Source of the DNA: an uncultured Anaeromyxobacter sp.
GTDB taxonomy: Bacteria > Myxococcota > Myxococcia > Myxococcales > Anaeromyxobacteraceae
Direction: 5' to 3'
Assembly: GCA_903855945.1 (NCBI GenBank)
Contig: CAIOAK010000129.1
Coordinates: forward strand, 49,929 to 113,928
DNA length: 64,000 nt
Shown: piece after piece, positions 41,177 through 49,366 of the stretch
Layout: each line of letters begins with the position of its first letter
Numbering within the stretch: the first letter of the stretch is position 1
The notes under the pieces: model-generated
Told to the model about the DNA's origin: nothing
Database searches by the model: none
The model's input: the letters and a program-made list of their open reading frames with translations, nothing else
Made by a program: the position numbers and the translations under genes

Positions 41177-42021
41177 ACCGGCTTCGCTGGCGGAAGGGCG
41201 TGAACGCCTTCTGGACGATGATGAGCGGCGCGGCCGTGCTCGCTGCGGTGCTGCCGCTCGCCTCGCTCCTCTGGCTCGTCATCTCCCACGGCGCGCCCGG
41301 GCTCACGCCCGGCTTCTTCACGAGCCTTCCCACCCCGGTCGGCGAGCCCGGCGGCGGTGTGGGGAACGCCATCGTCGGGACCTTCTTCATGGTGGGCATC
41401 GCGAGCCTCCTCGCGCTCCCCGTCGGGATCGGCGCCGGGATCTTCCTGGCGGAGAAGGGGGACGGAAAGCTCGGAAGCGTTGTCCGGTTCACATCGGAGG
41501 TGCTCTCCGGCGTGCCCTCGATCGTGATCGGGATCGTGGCCTACGGGCTCGTGGTGGCGCGCATGAAGCACTTCTCCGCCCTGGCGGGCGGTGTGGCGCT
41601 GGCCCTCCTCATGGTCCCGTCCCTGGCCCGCTCCACCGAGGAGTTCATCCGGCTCGTCCCTTCCGCGCTCCGGGAGGCCTCCCTGGCGCTCGGCGTGCCC
41701 GCCTGGAAGACGAGTCTCCGGGTGATCCTCCGGACCGCGATGGGCGGCATCGTCACGGCCGTGCTGCTCGCCGTCGCGCGCGCCGCGGGGGAGACCGCGC
41801 CGCTCCTCTTCACCGCGCTGAACAACCAGTACTGGAACACCGACCCCTTGCAGCCCACCGCGTCACTCACCGTGCAGATCTACAACTACGCCATCAGTCC
41901 CTACGAGGACTGGCACCAGAAGGCCTGGACGGCGGCGCTCGTGCTGCTCCTCCTCGTCGGCCTGCTGAACTTCGCTGCCCGGTTCCTCTCGCGGAACCGT
42001 CTGCAGGGTGCGCCCCGATGA
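41173..42021 (+). CDS. pstA: Phosphate ABC transporter permease PstA
   Basis: 282 residues from ATG 41173, in frame with a longer shadow of pstC. Six membrane segments, with PstA motifs [26 protein letters not shown] and the coupling loop [19 protein letters not shown]. Overlaps both neighbours by 4 nt, as expected for a complex made in equal amounts. Confidence 0.94.
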   Translation: MNRLRWRKGVNAFWTMMSGAAVLAAVLPLASLLWLVISHGAPGLTPGFFTSLPTPVGEPGGGVGNAIVGTFFMVGIASLLALPVGIGAGIFLAEKGDGKLGSVVRFTSEVLSGVPSIVIGIVAYGLVVARMKHFSALAGGVALALLMVPSLARSTEEFIRLVPSALREASLALGVPAWKTSLRVILRTAMGGIVTAVLLAVARAAGETAPLLFTALNNQYWNTDPLQPTASLTVQIYNYAISPYEDWHQKAWTAALVLLLLVGLLNFAARFLSRNRLQGAPR

Positions 42022-42878
42022 ACGCCTTCCAGGAGACCACCGTGGTGATTCCCCCCTCTCGCCGCATGCTCGACCTCCAGGCGAAGCCCGTGGCGCCGGC
42101 GCTCCGGACGCCCGCTTCGGCCCAGGAGCCGCCCAAGCTCCAGGTCGAGAAGCTCGACGCCTGGTACGGAAAGACCCACGCGCTCCACGGGGTGAACCTC
42201 GTGGTCCCGCCTCGCTCGGTGATGGCGGCCATCGGCCCGTCCGGCTGCGGCAAGTCCACCTTCCTCCGCTGCCTGAACCGGATGCACGAGCTCATCCCCG
42301 GGGCGCGTGCCGAGGGGACGTTGCTCCTCGACGGGCAGAACCTGCTCGGGCGCGACGTCGATCCGGTCAGTCTGCGCCGCCGCGTCGGCATGGTCTTCCA
42401 GCGCCCCAACCCGTTCCCCACCCTGTCGATCCGGGACAACGTGGCCGCCGGCCTGAAGCTGAACGGCATCGGCGGCAACCACGACGAGATCGTGGAGCGG
42501 ACGCTGCGCCAGTCGGCCCTCTGGGACGAGGTGAAGGACCGGCTCGCTGCGAGCGCCCTGTCCCTCTCCGGCGGGCAGCAGCAGCGGCTCTGCATCGCCC
42601 GGGCGCTGGCGGTCGAGCCGGAGGTCCTGCTCATGGACGAGCCGGCCAGCGCCCTCGACCCCATCGCCACCGCCAAGATCGAAGACCTGATCCACGAGCT
42701 GAAATCGCGGTACACGATCCTCATCGTGACCCACAACATGCAGCAGGCCGCGCGCGTGTCGGATCAGACCGCCTTCTTCTACATGGGCGACCTCATCGAG
42801 GTCGGTCCAACCGAGAAGATCTTCACCAACCCCTCGGAGAAGCGGACCGAGGACTACGTCACCGGAAAGTTCGGTTAG
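42018..42878 (+). CDS. pstB: Phosphate ABC transporter ATP-binding protein PstB
   Basis: 286 residues, with an N-terminal extension of about 40 residues before the usual start at [12 protein letters not shown]. Walker [10 protein letters not shown], signature [15 protein letters not shown], Walker [14 protein letters not shown] and switch His in VTHNMQQA are intact. C-terminal [18 protein letters not shown] is diagnostic for PstB. Drives phosphate import and takes part in PhoR signalling. Confidence 0.95.
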   Translation: MNAFQETTVVIPPSRRMLDLQAKPVAPALRTPASAQEPPKLQVEKLDAWYGKTHALHGVNLVVPPRSVMAAIGPSGCGKSTFLRCLNRMHELIPGARAEGTLLLDGQNLLGRDVDPVSLRRRVGMVFQRPNPFPTLSIRDNVAAGLKLNGIGGNHDEIVERTLRQSALWDEVKDRLAASALSLSGGQQQRLCIARALAVEPEVLLMDEPASALDPIATAKIEDLIHELKSRYTILIVTHNMQQAARVSDQTAFFYMGDLIEVGPTEKIFTNPSEKRTEDYVTGKFG

Positions 42879-42881
42879 GCC

Positions 42882-43589
42882 ATGGCCCCGGAAACGCACA
42901 CCGACAAGGTCTACGAGGCGGAGCTGGCCCGGCTCCGGGAGCGGCTCCTCGAGATGGGCGGGCTGGTGGAGGCGGCCATCGCAGCGGCCGTGCGCGCCAT
43001 CATGGAGCGGGACACCCCGCTCGCGGAGAAGGTCATCTCCAGCGACCGGGAGGTGAACCGGGCCGAGGTGGAGATCGACGACATGTGCCGGCGACTGCTC
43101 GCGCTCCGGCAGCCCGCGGCCAGCGATCTGCGGTTCATCACCACCGCGCTCAAGATCGTCACCGACCTGGAGCGCATGGGCGACCTGGCCGTGAACGTGG
43201 CGGAGCGGGCCATCGACCTGACCCAGTCGGCGCCGCTCCGGCCATTCCACGACCTCACCGAGCTCGCCGATCTCTCGGCCTCCCAGCTCGGCAAGGCACT
43301 CGATGCGTTCGTCGAGCGGAACGTCGAGAAGGCGGAAGAGGTCATCCACGGCGACGACCTCCTCGACGCCATCTACCACCGGCTCTTCGGCGACCTCCTC
43401 ACCTACATGATGGAGGACTCCCGGGTCGTCCGCCGGGGGACGAACACGATGTTCGCCGCCAAGCAGCTGGAGCGCTTCGGGGACCACGCCACCAACGTGG
43501 CCGAGATGGTGGTGTACATGGTGCGGGGCACCGACGTGCGCCACCCGCACAGCCGCGGTGCAGACCCGGCTCCGGTTCACGACGCGTAG
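42882..43589 (+). CDS. phoU: Phosphate signalling protein PhoU
   Basis: 235 residues made of two three-helix bundles. The metal-binding E/D-x-x-x-D pattern is seen in VEIDDMCRRLLALRQP and DLRFITTALKIVTDLERMGDLAVNVAERA (helices 2-3 of the first repeat; shown here as block names), and again in RFGDHATNVAEMVVYMV in the second. It links PstSCAB activity to PhoR. Three nt after pstB. Confidence 0.94.
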   Translation: MAPETHTDKVYEAELARLRERLLEMGGLVEAAIAAAVRAIMERDTPLAEKVISSDREVNRAEVEIDDMCRRLLALRQPAASDLRFITTALKIVTDLERMGDLAVNVAERAIDLTQSAPLRPFHDLTELADLSASQLGKALDAFVERNVEKAEEVIHGDDLLDAIYHRLFGDLLTYMMEDSRVVRRGTNTMFAAKQLERFGDHATNVAEMVVYMVRGTDVRHPHSRGADPAPVHDA

Positions 43590-43657
43590 GCCTGCGGTCC
43601 GGCTCCGGGAATTCACCCCCGCGCCGTCACCGCGTCACCGCTCCCCCGTGCACGGCC

Positions 43658-43867
43658 GTGCTCTTCCGCGTCGCCCGGAGCACCAACGCCAACGTGGTCC
43701 TGTACGAAGCGCGCCTGCGGAACGGTGGGACGCTCGACGAGGACGAACCCGTACACCCGGTATGGGTGATGCTCGCCGAGGACGGACGCCGGGAAGAGCT
43801 GAACTTCCTGGAGCGCGCCATGGCCTACGGCGTCGACGTGCGCGAGCGGATCGTGCCCTCGGGGTGA
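43658..43867 (+). pseudogene. DUF4833 protein, N-terminal fragment only
   Basis: From GTG 43658 the frame reads LFRVARSTNANVVLYEARL, then DPVHPVWVMLAEDG-like residues, recognisable as the start of DUF4833 proteins. It ends after 69 residues at TGA 43867, whereas I recall full members of about 150-180 residues. None of the three frames downstream continues the family. A truncated relic is most likely; a short functional form cannot be excluded. Confidence 0.55.
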
Positions 43868-43944
43868 CGTCGACACTTCGTCACCTCGATGCCCCAGCAA
43901 CTCCACGCAGGGCCGCCAGGATGCTCCTCGAGGAGACCGGAGCG

Positions 43945-44211
43945 ATGACGAGCCACGACCTCTACGCCATCTACGCGAGCGCCTACGCCGAGTGGTCCCA
44001 CTTCGAGAGCGGGAAGCCGCCGCAGTCCCTGGCCGGGCTGGGGGGGCGGCTGCGCCGGCTCCTCTCGATCGAGCGGGCCATCGAGGAGCTGGGCCGACAC
44101 GACGCCACCGATGGGCGGCCGATGCGGAGCCGCCACGAGTTCGAGGGTGCGCTGCGCCAAGGGCGACAGGTGCTGACCGGCCTGGGCGTGGCACTGGAAG
44201 CCGGGACCTGA
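43945..44211 (+). CDS. Small hypothetical protein (88 residues)
   Basis: ATG 43945 has a GAGGAG ribosome site 9 nt upstream; an earlier in-frame ATG at 43921 lacks one. The protein is mostly helical and charged, starting MTSHDLYAIYASAYAEW, with no signal peptide, Cys or membrane segment. Codon use is that of a real gene, with G/C in most third positions. I do not recognise a family. It is 22 nt before the glycosyltransferase gene and may be cotranscribed with it. Confidence 0.5.
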   Translation: MTSHDLYAIYASAYAEWSHFESGKPPQSLAGLGGRLRRLLSIERAIEELGRHDATDGRPMRSRHEFEGALRQGRQVLTGLGVALEAGT

Positions 44212-44233
44212 ACAACGGGTAGGGGAGGTGCAC

Positions 44234-45400
44234 GTGGGTGCGATCCTGTTCGCGGTGGCGGGGCTGGGAGTGGTCCTCTCGCTGGTTCAGTTCCTCGTCC
44301 TTCGTCATCACCTCCGCCCACGCGAGGCCGGGTCGTTCCCTCGACCGCCCATCTCGGTCCTGAAGCCCCTCTGCGGGGTCGATGACGACCTCGAGGCGAA
44401 CCTCACGTCCTTCGCCGATCTGCCCTATCCCGCCTACGAGGTCCTGCTCGGCGTCCGGGATCGCTCCGACGCGGCCTGGCCCGTGGCCCACGCGGCCTCC
44501 CGCCGCTGGCCTGGCCGGTTTCGACTGGTCCTGCAGCGCGGGGAGCCTGGGCTCAACCCCAAGGTGAACCAGCTCGTGGGGCTGGCGGCCGCCGCGCGTC
44601 ACGATGTGCTCCTCGTCAGCGACTCGAACGTGCGCGCCCCGGAGGGCTACCTGGACGACGTGGCCCGCCACCTGGCCGACCCCGGCGTGGGGCTCGTCAC
44701 GCACCCGGTCAGCGGCACCGGGGAGCGGTCGCTCGGGTCGGCGCTCGAGAACCTCCAGGCGGCTGCGGCCGTGGGTCCGGCCACGGTGGCCGCCCAGCGG
44801 CTGGCCGGGCGGGACGTGGTGGTGGGGAAGTCGATGGCGTTCCGTCGCCGGGACCTGGTGGCGCTCGGCGGGTTCGAGGCGGTGCGCAACTTCCTGGCGG
44901 AGGACTTTGTACTCGGAGTGAATATCGGCCGGAAGCTGGGCATGCGGGTGGCCATCGGAGCGGTCGCGGTCCCCGGCGTGAGCGAGCGTCGGACGGTGAG
45001 CGGCTTCCTCGCCCGCTACGGACGCTGGTGCGTCATGCAGCGCAAGATCGCCGGCACCCCCGTCGCCGCCGCCCAGGCGCTCCTCTACCCGCTCCCCTTC
45101 GCGCTGGCCGGCCTGGCGTTCGCGCCGTGCGAGGCCACGATCGCGGCCACCCTGGGTGTCTGGCTCGCCAAGGCTCTCCTCGACGGAGCGACCGCACGGG
45201 CGATGAGAGGGCACGGCTTCGGCCTCCCGATCCTCTGGCTCTCCCCCCTCAAGGATCTCCTTTTCCTGTTCGCCCTCGTCCGGGCCCTCGGGGAAAATAC
45301 CGTGCAGTGGCGAGGGAATCGGCTCCAGGTCTGCGCCGGGTCGAGGCTCCGGCGCATCCCCGAGCCGGCCGCGCCCGGCGCCCTCGCCCTCGGTCGCTGA
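44234..45400 (+). CDS. GT21-type (ceramide glucosyltransferase / HpnI-like) membrane glycosyltransferase
   Basis: 388 residues from GTG 44234, preferred over GTG 44228 because the AGGGGAGG ribosome site ends at 44228. An N-terminal membrane helix, then a GT2-like domain: ISVLKPLCGVDDDL (first Asp motif), LLVSDSNVRAP (second), NFLAEDFVLG (third, catalytic) and RYGRWCVMQR, the R-x-x-R-W motif of the family. Two or three C-terminal membrane helices follow. It transfers a sugar to a membrane lipid such as ceramide or a hopanoid. Position near the pho genes suggests glycolipid replacement of phospholipid under phosphate limitation (inference). Confidence 0.82.
   Translation: MGAILFAVAGLGVVLSLVQFLVLRHHLRPREAGSFPRPPISVLKPLCGVDDDLEANLTSFADLPYPAYEVLLGVRDRSDAAWPVAHAASRRWPGRFRLVLQRGEPGLNPKVNQLVGLAAAARHDVLLVSDSNVRAPEGYLDDVARHLADPGVGLVTHPVSGTGERSLGSALENLQAAAAVGPATVAAQRLAGRDVVVGKSMAFRRRDLVALGGFEAVRNFLAEDFVLGVNIGRKLGMRVAIGAVAVPGVSERRTVSGFLARYGRWCVMQRKIAGTPVAAAQALLYPLPFALAGLAFAPCEATIAATLGVWLAKALLDGATARAMRGHGFGLPILWLSPLKDLLFLFALVRALGENTVQWRGNRLQVCAGSRLRRIPEPAAPGALALGR
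44908..44922. repeat. Dispersed palindrome, site 8 (TGTACTCGGAGTGAA)
   Basis: Two differences from TTCACTC-N-GAGTGAA with a perfect ACTCGGAGT core. It falls on the catalytic EDFVLGVNI region of the glycosyltransferase and uses TTT, GTA and AAT. Confidence 0.5.
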
Positions 45401-45480
45401 CCCGAATGGGGGAGGCCCAACGTGCCGTCCCGCCGGGGTGGCCGTCGCGTTAGATCGAAGCCATCCCTGTGGAGGTCGGC

Positions 45481-45717
45481 ATGCGTTGCAAGCGGGAACG
45501 GCTCTTCGACTGCAGCTGCGGCAACCCCGGCCACGAGTTGCACCTCAGCATCCGCGCCTGGACCCCGGCCGAGGCGGCCAGCGCGATGGAGGATGCGCTC
45601 ACGGCGGCGGGGGTTCCCCGGTCCGGCGAGATCACGGTGCGGGACGCCCGGCACCGCGTGGTCCTGCGCGTGATGCCCCCGAGGTTCCCCGAGGCCGGGG
45701 TCTCCGGAGCGGCCTGA
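45481..45717 (+). CDS. Small protein, paralogue of the gene at 52279 (78 residues)
   Basis: ATG 45481 follows a GGAGG site by 5 nt; an upstream GTG is less likely. The N-terminus has a cluster of three Cys (CK...FDCSCG), then HLSIRAW, an alpha-helical AAS-rich middle and a C-terminal strand. The layout (MR-x-x-RE...F-x-C...RAW...A...L...GV...G) is shared with the 70-residue protein at 52279, so the two are paralogues. No known domain. It stands alone between the glycosyltransferase and a phosphoesterase. Confidence 0.6.
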   Translation: MRCKRERLFDCSCGNPGHELHLSIRAWTPAEAASAMEDALTAAGVPRSGEITVRDARHRVVLRVMPPRFPEAGVSGAA

Positions 45718-45807
45718 ACCCGGGTAGTCCCCTCCCGGCCGACGCCCGAAGTCGCTCCCCGTTCGTTTCGGAGGCGCCACGAGAGCCCAGGTATCCTGGG
45801 GTCACCC

Positions 45808-46641
45808 ATGGTGAGATCCGAGGGCAAGCCGAGGACGCTGGTGCATCTCTCCGACCTCCACGTCGGGCGCGACGCCGCGACCGACGAGGCCGCGCGAGCG
45901 CTCTCCCGGATGCTCGTCGAGGCGCGCGTGGATCAGGTCCTGCTCACCGGGGACGTCACCCACCGCGGGCTGGCGACCGAGCTGGCCCGCTACGAGTCGA
46001 TCTTCGCCCCGCTGCTGGAGGCCGGGCGGCTCGTGGCCGTCCCCGGCAACCACGACCGGATGGGCGACGACGCCGGTCGGGCCCTGATGCGCGGGGGGCG
46101 GGTGGCCGTCACGACGGCGCCCGGCCTGCACGTGGTCCGGGTGGACTCCACCGCCCCGCACAACCGGTCGCTCATCGACGGGCACGGCGAGCTCTCCATC
46201 CGCGACGTCGCCGACGTGCGCATGGCCCTCTCCGAGGCACCCCGGGGCGCCCTGACGGTGGTGATGCTGCACCACCACGTCCTGCCGCTGCCGGTCGAGG
46301 ACCTGGCGGAGAGGCTCGCCACGCTGGTCGGGCTTCCCTGCGCCGACGAGCTCCCGCTGGGGGAGGACCTGCTGGGCGAGATCCACGGAAGGTGCAAGCT
46401 GGTCCTGCACGGTCACCGCCACGTACCCGCGGAGTTCCAGGTCGCGCTCCGGGGCGAGATGCCCATGCGGATCCTGAACGCCGGCAGCTCCACCATCCTG
46501 GGTCGGGCGAGGCTCCTCGCCCATGTCGACGGCAGCCTCGCCTGGGAGGGCTGGCTCGCGACCCACACCGTCGCGCCGCGCTCCTGGGCCCCCGCTGCCC
46601 GGTTCCGAGCAGGCGTGCGAGCGGCGGTGGCCGTAGCTTGA
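45808..46641 (+). CDS. Soluble calcineurin-like metallophosphoesterase
   Basis: 277 residues, no signal peptide. Motifs: HLSDLHVGRDA at residue 12, LLTGDVTHRG, VPGNHDRMG, a H-H pair in MLHHHVLPL, and LHGHRHVP near the end. This is the class III cyclic-nucleotide/phosphodiesterase-like pattern (CpdA-like). Substrate unknown; an endonuclease or cNMP phosphodiesterase role is possible. A TATCCT element at 45791-45796 may be its -10 box, leaving a short leader. Confidence 0.85.
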   Translation: MVRSEGKPRTLVHLSDLHVGRDAATDEAARALSRMLVEARVDQVLLTGDVTHRGLATELARYESIFAPLLEAGRLVAVPGNHDRMGDDAGRALMRGGRVAVTTAPGLHVVRVDSTAPHNRSLIDGHGELSIRDVADVRMALSEAPRGALTVVMLHHHVLPLPVEDLAERLATLVGLPCADELPLGEDLLGEIHGRCKLVLHGHRHVPAEFQVALRGEMPMRILNAGSSTILGRARLLAHVDGSLAWEGWLATHTVAPRSWAPAARFRAGVRAAVAVA

Positions 46642-46689
46642 GTCCCGACCTCCTGGACAAGCACCCGGAACCGATACCGTAAGTGATCG

Positions 46690-46717
46690 TTGACATCGGT
46701 GGTGCCTCGCCTATCTT
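46690..46717 (+). promoter_or_regulatory. Sigma70 promoter of the radical SAM gene
   Basis: TTGACA (46690-46695), 16-nt spacer, TATCTT (46712-46717), 33 nt before ATG 46751. The -35 box is perfect and the region is the most AT-rich nearby. Confidence 0.65.
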
Positions 46718-46750
46718 GCCCCCTCACATCCCCATTTCGTGAGGGCATCA

Positions 46751-47989
46751 ATGAAGAAGCTCGACCACCGGAAGCTCTACCGGCTGCCCTGGAGCGTCAC
46801 CGACAACGTCATCTCCTGGCTCGAGCCGACCAAGGAGTGCAACATCTACTGCGACGGCTGCTACTCGGCGAACGCCAAGGGCAGCCACAAGTCGCTCGCG
46901 CAGGTGCGCTCCGACCTCGACGTCTTCGAGAAGTTCCGCCAGACCGACGCGGTGTCGGTCGCGGGCGGCGATCCGCTCGTGCACCCCGAGATCGTCGAGG
47001 TGATCAGGATGATCGCCTCGCGGGGCCTCAAGCCGGTGGTGAACACGAACGGCCACGGCCTGACGCCCTCCCTGCTCCGCGACCTGAAGGCGGCCGGCCT
47101 GGCAGGCTTCACCTTCCACGTGGACAGTCTCCAGATCCGCCCAGGGTGGAAGGGTGCCACCGAGATCGAGCTGAACGAGCTTCGCCAGGAGTACGCCGAC
47201 CGGGTTGCCGAGGTGGGCGGAATCTCCTGCGCCTTCAACTCCACCATCTACGAGAAGACGCTCCCCTTCGCCCCCGACATCCTCGACTGGGCGAAGCGCA
47301 ACGCCGACAAGGTGCACGTCGTCGTCTTCATCCTCTTCCGCGCGGCGATGCAGGAGAGGTTCGACCACTTCGTCGCCGAGGAGAAGGTGCAGGTGAAGAA
47401 CCTCACCTACACGCGCGCCGCGCCGCAGCGCACCGACATCGACGCGCAGGAGATCGTGGATGTCCTGCGCCGCCGCTTCCCCGAGTTCGAGCCCGCCGCC
47501 TACCTGAACGGCACCGAGCAACCCGATTCCTTCAAGTGGCTCATGACGCTCCTCGTGGGGGACAAGGAGCGCTTCTACGGAAGCGCCGGCCCGAAGTTCG
47601 CCGAGCTCTCCCAGGTCTGGAACCACCTCGTGAAGGGGCGCTACCTGGGCTACGTCCCGCCCTCCGTCCACGCCAGCGGTCGGAGCCTGCTCGCCCTCGC
47701 CGCCATCGATCCCCGCCTCCGGAAGACCGCGGCCGCGTGGGCGAAGGCGGTGGCGCGGAATCCGTTCCGCGCGGCCCGCCCGCTCCATCTCCAGTCGGTC
47801 ATGATCATCCAGCCGGTCGACATCCTGGCCGACGGGCGCCAGTCGATGTGCGACTCCTGCCCGGACATGACGGTGCACGAGGGAGAGCTCGTCTGGTCGT
47901 GCCGGCTCGAGGAGCGGCTCAAGTACGGCGAGCTGATGCGGCTGCGTCCGGCGGCTGCGCGCCCCGAGACCGAGGACGTGACGAGCTAG
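46751..47989 (+). CDS. Radical SAM protein with C-terminal auxiliary Cys motif
   Basis: 412 residues. The SAM cluster is CNIYCDGC (C-x3-C-x2-C) at about residues 31-38, followed by SVAGGDPLVHPEI, the usual GGE-like SAM-binding region, and VVNTNGHGLTP. Near the C-terminus MCDSCPD and a later SCRLEE provide Cys for an extra cluster, SPASM-like but short. The substrate is not evident. Promoter directly upstream; no partner gene or peptide precursor is adjacent, so I cannot say whether it modifies a peptide, lipid or sugar. Confidence 0.8.
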   Translation: MKKLDHRKLYRLPWSVTDNVISWLEPTKECNIYCDGCYSANAKGSHKSLAQVRSDLDVFEKFRQTDAVSVAGGDPLVHPEIVEVIRMIASRGLKPVVNTNGHGLTPSLLRDLKAAGLAGFTFHVDSLQIRPGWKGATEIELNELRQEYADRVAEVGGISCAFNSTIYEKTLPFAPDILDWAKRNADKVHVVVFILFRAAMQERFDHFVAEEKVQVKNLTYTRAAPQRTDIDAQEIVDVLRRRFPEFEPAAYLNGTEQPDSFKWLMTLLVGDKERFYGSAGPKFAELSQVWNHLVKGRYLGYVPPSVHASGRSLLALAAIDPRLRKTAAAWAKAVARNPFRAARPLHLQSVMIIQPVDILADGRQSMCDSCPDMTVHEGELVWSCRLEERLKYGELMRLRPAAARPETEDVTS

Positions 47990-48168
47990 ACAGCTCGCTC
48001 GTCGGCGACCGGAAGCGTTCACTTGCGAAGTCGTCACCCGGGTGGCCCGGAAGGGCCACGCCGGAGCGCGATCCTGCGCGCGCCTGAGGATTCCTGCCTC
48101 AGGCGAGCCGCCGCGGGTCGTCCGCGGTCCGGCCACGTCCTCGATCCAAGCTCCAACGGAGACACCAC

Positions 48169-49293
48169 GTGAACCGTCGCCTCTTCCCCCGCTCCTCGAC
48201 TCTCTCGGCCGTCCTCTCCCTGGCCCTGCTCGCCGTCGGTTGCGGGAGCACCGACACCACGCCCTCGGCCCCGACCCCAACCTTCACCTTCGGATTCGTC
48301 AACGACAGCCGCGCATCCGGGGGCGCGGCGGCGAAGTCGAACGGCGTCTCGACCGTCGTGATGAACGCCATCGCCAAGGACATGGTCGCGCAGAACGTGG
48401 CCCTCGTCGTGTTCCCCGGCGACATGGTCACCGGCGAGGTGAACGACTCGGCGCTCCTCGGCACCATGTTCGACACCTGGCAGGGCGCACTGGCCGTGAA
48501 GCCCCTCTACGACGCCAAGATCCCGATCTACACGACCCGCGGCAACCACGAGTACAACCCGCTCACGTTCGGAGCGGCCAATCCCGCCGACCCCAGCCTC
48601 GCCACCTACAAGACCCACTTCCCGCTCATCGCCGGCACGACGAGCGCGACGGGCGCCGAGGCAGGCCTCACCTACTCGTTCACCTACAAGAACGCCAAGT
48701 TCGTCGCCTTCGACCAGTACGCGAACCGCACGGCCAGCTTCAACAATACCCTCTACGCGGCCGGGTCGAACAAGGGGCAGATGATGGGCTCCTGGGCTCT
48801 CGCCGAGGTCAGGAACTCCACCGCGGGCGTGACCTTCGTGATGTCGCACGAGCAGCTCTGGCCCTCGACCAGCCACTCGGATTGCATGGCGAACGACCCC
48901 GACAGCCGGGACGCGCTCGTCACCGCCATGGGCGCGGTCAACGGCACCTTCCTCACGGGGCACGACCACATGCTGCTCACCGGGACGGTGAAGAACGGCA
49001 CCGCCAAGGTCCCGATGATCATCGCCGGGACGGGCGGTGGCGGAAACTACGACTACGCTGCGTGCCCCGCGGCGACGTGCGGCGCCTACTCCGGCCCCGC
49101 CACCTTCAGCCTCCTGAAGGCCATCTCGCTCAGCACCAATCCCACCTTCGGCTGGGTGCTCGTGACGGTCTACTCGGACAACACCTGGAAGGCCCAGTTC
49201 CGCTCGTTCCAGTTCAACAAGTGGAACGACGCCACCGACGTCAGCCTGACGCCCATCACCGCGTCGTACTCCTTCCAGAGCTCCGACTTCTAG
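48169..49293 (+). CDS. Secreted lipoprotein metallophosphoesterase
   Basis: 374 residues from a GTG. A lipoprotein signal ends in AVGC, so Cys25 is lipidated; a Thr/Pro-rich linker (TDTTPSAPTPT) follows. Phosphoesterase motifs: VFPGDMVTGE, TTRGNHEYNP, VMSHEQLWPS and LTGHDHMLL, with IIAGTGGGGNYDY nearby. It resembles extracellular purple-acid-phosphatase-like or PhoD-unrelated calcineurin enzymes that free phosphate from organic esters. The pho genes close by support such a scavenging role. A strong terminator follows at 49314. Confidence 0.83.
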   Translation: MNRRLFPRSSTLSAVLSLALLAVGCGSTDTTPSAPTPTFTFGFVNDSRASGGAAAKSNGVSTVVMNAIAKDMVAQNVALVVFPGDMVTGEVNDSALLGTMFDTWQGALAVKPLYDAKIPIYTTRGNHEYNPLTFGAANPADPSLATYKTHFPLIAGTTSATGAEAGLTYSFTYKNAKFVAFDQYANRTASFNNTLYAAGSNKGQMMGSWALAEVRNSTAGVTFVMSHEQLWPSTSHSDCMANDPDSRDALVTAMGAVNGTFLTGHDHMLLTGTVKNGTAKVPMIIAGTGGGGNYDYAACPAATCGAYSGPATFSLLKAISLSTNPTFGWVLVTVYSDNTWKAQFRSFQFNKWNDATDVSLTPITASYSFQSSDF

Positions 49294-49313
49294 CGAGCGA
49301 TGCGGGAGGGAAG

Positions 49314-49347
49314 GGGGCTTCCGGATTCGTCCCGGGAGCCCCTTTCT
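49314..49347 (+). terminator. Rho-independent terminator between convergent genes
   Basis: GGGGCTTCCGG (49314-49324) pairs with CCGGGAGCCCC (49332-49342) in an 11-bp stem with one G-T pair, followed by TTTCT. It ends the phosphoesterase gene and may also stop the opposing cytochrome gene. Confidence 0.8.
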
Positions 49348-49366
49348 CGTGGGGAAGGCAGGACGC

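Noticed and set aside
43658..43867. A third selenoprotein at the TGA ending the DUF4833 fragment
   Set aside because: No Cys motif at the TGA, and the frame beyond it does not resemble the family, so truncation is the better reading.
46751..47989. Radical SAM protein as hopanoid enzyme HpnH, partner of the HpnI-like glycosyltransferase
   Set aside because: The sequence around the Cys motif does not resemble HpnH, and no squalene-hopene cyclase or other hpn gene is nearby.
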